Origin: Planctomycetota bacterium
Lineage (GTDB): Bacteria; Planctomycetota; PUPC01; JACPCR01
DNA: 28,997 bases
Assembly: GCA_030740295.1 (NCBI GenBank)
Contig: JASLXP010000396.1
Location: forward strand, 1 to 28,997
Direction of reading: 5' to 3'
In this document: positions 24,531-28,997 of the stretch, in pieces
How the letters are laid out: every line of letters starts with the position of its first letter
Position numbering within the stretch: position 1 is the stretch's first letter
Position numbers and translations under genes: made by a program
The notes under the pieces: generated by a model
The model's input: only the letters and a program-made list of their open reading frames with translations
What the model was told of the DNA's origin: nothing
Databases searched by the model: none

Positions 24531-26374
24531 GCTCTCATACTGTCGACCTTGGGAATGGCTTCTCTGACCACGGGGTCGCTACACCCATCAGCAATCATCG
24601 GGGCATCGTCGCTACTGTCGATGCCGAAGGACGCAATATCGCTCTGATCTGGCTGTTCGATCATAGAGGCTGCTACGCGCTGCTCTTGCTTGATGCTGAG
24701 ACCGGTCGGAGTGAAGAGTTTGAAGTACCGTTCCTGCCGGGCGGCGATTGTCCGTTCGCTTCGATTCTCTCATCGAAGAATCGCTTCTACACACACTTCA
24801 ACAGCCACTTCTGCGAATTCGATCCTGCGAAGCGCGAGTTCACCTTTTTTGGCGAGACTGTGCCGCAGATGGCCATGGGTATGACCGAAGACGACGACGG
24901 TGTCATCTGGGCAGTCACTTATCCCAAGAGCGGTGTCGCGTCCTACAATCCGGAGACGGGCGAGTTCAAAGACTACGGCCACGTCCACGAAGAAAACTGG
25001 CATCAATACCAGCGCACGGTCGCTGCGGACGACACGGGCTGGATTTACTTTGCCCTGGGCAACACCGCGAGCGGGATCATTGCCTTCGACCCTGGCAGCG
25101 GCAGCGCCACGCAGCTCATTCCCGATTCCGAAAGAGGTACCGGGTCGGCACACGTGCATCGTAATCATGACGGCAAGGTCTATGGCCTCGCGCTCAGCGG
25201 GGGTGAGGACTGGTATGAGTTTTATGAAGGCAAGGCAGCAAAGATTGGCGAGCTCAAAGAGAGAAACGAGAAACCGATCATCACCAGCAGTCAGGGGCTA
25301 TTTCATCGAGAGTTCCCGGATGGAAAACTTCTCAAGACCTGCGATACGGTCAACAAGAATATCGAGGTGGAAGACCCGTCGACGGGGGATATCACTCGCA
25401 ACGAGTTTGACTACACAAGCGATGGCGCGCATCTGATGGGGGTGGCCGCCGCGCCAGGCGGCACCATCTGCGGCGGCACTGCATTCCCCATGCGTTTTTT
25501 CAGCTACGATCCGGTGAAGGATTCCTGGTTCAACGAGGACGATTATTGCCAGGCAAATACGGTCGTGAAGCAGGGGGATATGTTCTACGAAGGCGGTTAC
25601 GTGGCCGGCTACCTTCTGGAATGGGATCCTTCGCAACCGTGGGTGAAAACTGAAAAAGACAATCCTGATTCCAATCCGCGCTTTCTTGCCGATTGCGCGC
25701 CGGATATCTACAGGCCGCACGCGTTGTTCGCGCATTCGGACGGCAAGACGATCGTCCTGGCAGGGACGCCTGACTACGGGTATACGGGCGGCGGCCTCTT
25801 CTTTTGGGATCGTGAATTCGAAACGGGCGCCCTGCTGAAACACACGGACCTCATTCCTGACCTTTCAGTCTTCAGTATGGCGGAATTACCGCAGCGAAAA
25901 CTCTTGTGCGGCACGACCACCTCCCCCGGCACGGGAGGAGAGCGCAAAGCGGATGTGGCCGAGCTTTTCATCATCGACATGGAAACCAAGAAGCTCGATT
26001 GGCAGGAGGTCGTTTACGACGACGCAGAGGAGTACACCGACCTCTGCCAGGGGCCGGACGGCCTCATCTTTGGCATCCTGAATCGCCGGTGCTTTTTCGT
26101 TTTCGACCCCGCACAGCGCAAGGTTGTTCATGAAGAATTCACCATGGACACCTTCGACAAGACAAACTACCAGCAGGGGCCGCGGGTATTCGTGCACGGG
26201 TCAGAAGGGGAACTGTTCATCCTGTTTATGAAGGGCATCGCACAAGTGGATCTCTCGACTTTCGAGATCCGTCTGCTTGCCGAGTCGCCGGTACCTATCG
26301 GTCCGGGTGGAGACTACCTTGACGGCAGAATTTACTTCGGCAGCGGGTCCCACCTTTACAGCTACAAGGTGTGA
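24527..26374 (+). CDS. Large beta-propeller protein (YVTN/streptogramin-lyase-like repeats)
   Basis: 615 residues, no signal peptide. Many blades of the form D-x-x-G-x-(I/V)-(W/Y)-(A/F)-x-(T/L) are seen: DDDGVIWAVTYPKSGVASYN, DDTGWIYFALGNTASGIIAF, HDGKVYGLALSGGEDWYEF, PDGLIFGILNRRCFFVFDP, GELFILFMKGIAQVDLST. The fold is of the WD40/YVTN/virginiamycin B lyase class, probably one or two propellers. No enzymatic motif is recognised. It starts inside the Kelch gene's stop (ATGA). Both proteins lack export signals, unlike the discoidin-domain gene just downstream. Confidence 0.8.
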   Translation: MSSHTVDLGNGFSDHGVATPISNHRGIVATVDAEGRNIALIWLFDHRGCYALLLLDAETGRSEEFEVPFLPGGDCPFASILSSKNRFYTHFNSHFCEFDPAKREFTFFGETVPQMAMGMTEDDDGVIWAVTYPKSGVASYNPETGEFKDYGHVHEENWHQYQRTVAADDTGWIYFALGNTASGIIAFDPGSGSATQLIPDSERGTGSAHVHRNHDGKVYGLALSGGEDWYEFYEGKAAKIGELKERNEKPIITSSQGLFHREFPDGKLLKTCDTVNKNIEVEDPSTGDITRNEFDYTSDGAHLMGVAAAPGGTICGGTAFPMRFFSYDPVKDSWFNEDDYCQANTVVKQGDMFYEGGYVAGYLLEWDPSQPWVKTEKDNPDSNPRFLADCAPDIYRPHALFAHSDGKTIVLAGTPDYGYTGGGLFFWDREFETGALLKHTDLIPDLSVFSMAELPQRKLLCGTTTSPGTGGERKADVAELFIIDMETKKLDWQEVVYDDAEEYTDLCQGPDGLIFGILNRRCFFVFDPAQRKVVHEEFTMDTFDKTNYQQGPRVFVHGSEGELFILFMKGIAQVDLSTFEIRLLAESPVPIGPGGDYLDGRIYFGSGSHLYSYKV

Positions 26375-26376
26375 CC

Positions 26377-26481
26377 ATGAAGATTTACTTTGAAACTTCT
26401 GCGAGTCGACTGTCAGTGAATAACGTATCCCCTCAACAGAATGATGGGTTCAGAACATTCAACGTGAGATACGCGACGTGA
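26377..26481 (+). CDS. Possible 34-residue coupling ORF
   Basis: ATG 26377, two bases after the propeller stop, opens 34 codons (MKIYFETSASRLSVNNVSPQ, then the end RYAT). Its TGA overlaps the GTG start of the next gene (GTGA). It has no recognised family. The spacing would let ribosomes pass from one gene to the next, but it may be chance. Confidence 0.3.
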   Translation: MKIYFETSASRLSVNNVSPQQNDGFRTFNVRYAT

Positions 26482-28997
26482 AATCTAGCCTGACTTCATT
26501 GTCTCTGATTTACGCAGCGCTCTTTCTCGCGCCGCCGTCCCCTCTTCTCGGGCAGCGATCGTGGAGTGGCGTCTACCCGCACCTGACGATGCGGAACAAT
26601 CATGGCGAGTGCGGCACCGGCGCGGTGGTCGTGTGGCAGGGGAGTCTGTGGGCGATCACTTATGCGCCGCATATGCCGAAGGGGTCATCGGACAAGCTGT
26701 ACGAATTCACGCCCGACCTTGCGCAGAAAATATTCGAGGGCAGTGTCGGTGGCACGCCCGCGAACCGGATGATTCATCGTGAATCGAATCAACTTCTGAT
26801 TGGCCCTTACCTCATCGACGCGAAAAAGAACATTCGTGTCTTATCCCCCGCGAAAATGTACGGACGCCTGACCGGCACCGCGCGCCATCTGACCGATCCG
26901 GCCAACATGGTGTACTACGCGACGATGGAGGAGGGGCTTTATGAGGTCGACGTCCACACGCTGGCCGTAAAGTGTTTCATCCGCGATGGAAATGGCGCCG
27001 CGCCCGAGACCGGAGTCGTCAGTAAACTTCCGGGGTATCACGGCAAGGGGCTCTCTTCGGGGCAGGGGCATTTGATCTACGCCAACAACGGCGAACGAGG
27101 TCCGCGCGTGAGAGTTGATCCGACTGTTTCATCCGGTGCTCTGGCTGCGTGGCAGGGCGAAGGTGATTGGCAGCTCGTTCGCCGTAATCAGTTCACCGAA
27201 GTCACCGGCCCGGGCGGTATTCACGGCAACTCGAATCCGGCGACGGATCCGATCTGGGCGATGGGCTGGGACGCGCGATCGCTGATACTCGCGCTGCTCG
27301 AAAATAAAAAATGGCACTACTACCGCCTGCCCAAAGGCAGTCACAGCTATGACGGCGCGCATGGATGGAACACCGAATGGCCGCGCATCCGTGAGATTGG
27401 TGAGAAGGATCTGCTGGCCACCATGCACGGCACGTTGTGGCGTTTTCCGTCCGACTTTTCACTGAGGAACTCCGCGGGCATCGCGCCGCGTTCAAATTAC
27501 CTCAAGGTGGTTGGTGACTATTGCCGTTGGAACGATCGAATCGTTCTCGGTTGTGATGATTCGGCCAAATCAGAATTCCTCAACACCCGCGCTTTCAAGG
27601 CGAAACATGGCAGCCCGAAACAATCGAATTCGAATCTCTGGTTCGTGGCGCCCAGTCGTCTTGACGAGCTCGGCCCCGCCATCGGACGCGGTTCGATCTG
27701 GCTGCGTGACAACGTCAGGGCGAATCAGGCCAGCGAGCCGTATCTGTTTTCCGGTTACGACCATCGCCAGTTGCATCTGGCGCATCAGTCCGATCACGAC
27801 GTGACGTTCAATCTCGAAGTCGATCGCGCCGGAACCAACGAATGGCAAACGTTGATGTCGATCACCGTCCCATCGCGGAAATCGGTTTCGCAGATCTTCG
27901 ATGATGAAGAAAAGGGAAGCTGGATTCGCCTGACCAGCCAGCTCGCGGCGACGGGCGTGACAGCACACTTCCAGTATCGCAATCGCGACCCGCGCAATAC
28001 GAGTAACGATAAACAATTCGCGGGCATCGCCAGGCACGACAAGGCGGCCCGCACTTTGGGATTGATGCGCAGTCTTGCTTACGACCGGCTCGGTGTCGTT
28101 GCCGCTTTCAGGGCCGATGGAAGCGACGCGGCGTACTACGAGCTGAATCAGAAGATGGAGCTGACGCGCACGGACAATCCATCAGCGAAAGCCGATGTCC
28201 TCGCGGCGGCCCAACCGCAGAGCAAGACCATCTTCATGGATGCCGCATCCGTTGTTGTGATCGAAGACGGCAAACGATACCGGCTGCCCAAAAACGAGAA
28301 CTACAGACCACGCAGCGAGCAGGCGACTCCATCAGGGAAATCGCTCGAGGATTACCTCGCCAGTCATCTTGCCCTCGGCGCCAAGACGAAGGCGAGTTCA
28401 ACACACTCCGACTACGGTGCGAGTCACGCCGTCGATGGACGCATCACGGACGATGCCCGATGGATTGGCAGGAACAAGGGCGACACGTGGATCGAGCTCG
28501 ATCTGGGCAAGCCCAAAAACATTCAAAGCATCTGGGTCGTTTCCGGCTGGAAGAACAGCCGTCAGTATGTCGCCTCCAATTTCGATATTCAGATCAAGCG
28601 CGACGGTCAGTGGCTAACCTTGCCAAACGGAAAAGTCATCGACAACACCCACGTTCAGCGCGAAATCGTGCTTGCTGAACCCGTGATAACACAACACCTG
28701 CGACTTGTTTCGCAGACAGACGATTACTTGCGCATCTACGAGATAGCGCTGTTTGGGGAGAAGCTGAACATCGCAACCAAATCCAACGCCGAATTCCGCA
28801 CAGCGCGCATCTGTCGTGAAGTGGCGACCGAACGCGACCTGCTCAACCTGCATGGCACGTTCCACGAACTGCCCGCGCGCAACGCGCAGGGCCTGGCGAA
28901 GATTCGCCCGGTCGCGACACACAACCTGGCCATCCACGACTTCTGTTCACACAACGGCCTGTTGTTATTCACCGGCATCAATCCCCGCGTGAACCGC
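26478..28997 (+). CDS. Exported protein with F5/8 type C (discoidin) domain, 3' end outside window
   Basis: The frame is open from GTG 26478 through the last base of the window, 840 codons, so the protein is longer than shown. The start opens a signal peptide (MKSSLTSLSLIYAALFLAPP, then SPLLGQ). Residues about 27-630 hold propeller-like strands (GEGDWQLVRRNQFTEVTGPG; ATDPIWAMGWDARSLILALL; GTNEWQTLMSITVPSRKSV). Residues about 639-760 form a discoidin domain: ASSTHSDYGASHAVDGRITD, DTWIELDLGKPKNIQSIWVV, VASNFDIQIKRDGQWLTLP, QHLRLVSQ. Such domains usually bind sugar or lipid surfaces. After it further strands continue to the edge. The GTG overlaps the TGA of the small ORF at 26377. It is the third gene in a run with the two propeller genes. 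Confidence 0.82.
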   Translation, partial: MKSSLTSLSLIYAALFLAPPSPLLGQRSWSGVYPHLTMRNNHGECGTGAVVVWQGSLWAITYAPHMPKGSSDKLYEFTPDLAQKIFEGSVGGTPANRMIHRESNQLLIGPYLIDAKKNIRVLSPAKMYGRLTGTARHLTDPANMVYYATMEEGLYEVDVHTLAVKCFIRDGNGAAPETGVVSKLPGYHGKGLSSGQGHLIYANNGERGPRVRVDPTVSSGALAAWQGEGDWQLVRRNQFTEVTGPGGIHGNSNPATDPIWAMGWDARSLILALLENKKWHYYRLPKGSHSYDGAHGWNTEWPRIREIGEKDLLATMHGTLWRFPSDFSLRNSAGIAPRSNYLKVVGDYCRWNDRIVLGCDDSAKSEFLNTRAFKAKHGSPKQSNSNLWFVAPSRLDELGPAIGRGSIWLRDNVRANQASEPYLFSGYDHRQLHLAHQSDHDVTFNLEVDRAGTNEWQTLMSITVPSRKSVSQIFDDEEKGSWIRLTSQLAATGVTAHFQYRNRDPRNTSNDKQFAGIARHDKAARTLGLMRSLAYDRLGVVAAFRADGSDAAYYELNQKMELTRTDNPSAKADVLAAAQPQSKTIFMDAASVVVIEDGKRYRLPKNENYRPRSEQATPSGKSLEDYLASHLALGAKTKASSTHSDYGASHAVDGRITDDARWIGRNKGDTWIELDLGKPKNIQSIWVVSGWKNSRQYVASNFDIQIKRDGQWLTLPNGKVIDNTHVQREIVLAEPVITQHLRLVSQTDDYLRIYEIALFGEKLNIATKSNAEFRTARICREVATERDLLNLHGTFHELPARNAQGLAKIRPVATHNLAIHDFCSHNGLLLFTGINPRVNR

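Overview
The window (28,997 bases, high GC) looks like a chromosomal segment of a carbohydrate- and sulfate-degrading bacterium of the Planctomycetota / Lentisphaerota / Hydrogenedentota kind. The signs are a sulfatase, a GH141-like beta-helix protein, an F5/8 type C (discoidin) protein, a rhamnonate dehydratase-like enolase, a secreted metacaspase, an ECF sigma factor and a ribH-nusB-ftsY cluster. The phylum is my inference. No rRNA, tRNA, CRISPR array or insertion sequence was found.

Layout. 1-436: 3' end of a sulfatase. 437-853: nested palindromic repeat. 854-3219 (minus): housekeeping run ribH, nusB, ftsY and a PPOX-family protein. 3497-5023 (plus): ECF sigma factor with an autoregulation-type promoter, then a membrane anti-sigma-like protein. 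5027-6147 (minus): a MauE/DoxX-like membrane protein and an acidic unknown protein. 6310-7548: SIS-like protein. 7632-8482 (minus): small protein plus AbiEii-like nucleotidyltransferase, overlapping like a toxin-antitoxin pair. 8760-8830: perfect palindrome. 9046-15715 (plus): beta-helix protein, metacaspase, alpha/alpha-toroid protein and an unknown protein; two copies of a ~40-bp intergenic repeat lie here. 15762-21646 (minus): a 1574-residue TPR / PqqD-like / degenerate M50 / double cNMP-binding membrane protein, overlapping a rhamnonate dehydratase-like enzyme. 21697-22188 (plus): YkgJ-type cysteine-cluster protein interrupted by one in-frame TGA. 22322-23062: exported STN/secretin-like protein with a strong terminator. 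23325-28997: two overlapping beta-propeller genes and a large discoidin-domain gene that runs off the end.

The most interesting point is the cysteine-cluster gene at 21697-22188. Its only flaw is a TGA exactly where the family's Cys-Cys motif expects cysteine. The frame then stays open for 127 codons with the other conserved cysteines intact, and a hairpin with a GG-starting loop follows 18 nt after the TGA. This fits a new selenoprotein. A single nonsense mutation cannot be excluded from sequence alone.

Second is the giant membrane protein. It keeps the architecture of peptide zinc metalloproteases but has lost the HExxH active site (now HTVGR), while both cyclic-nucleotide cassettes look intact.
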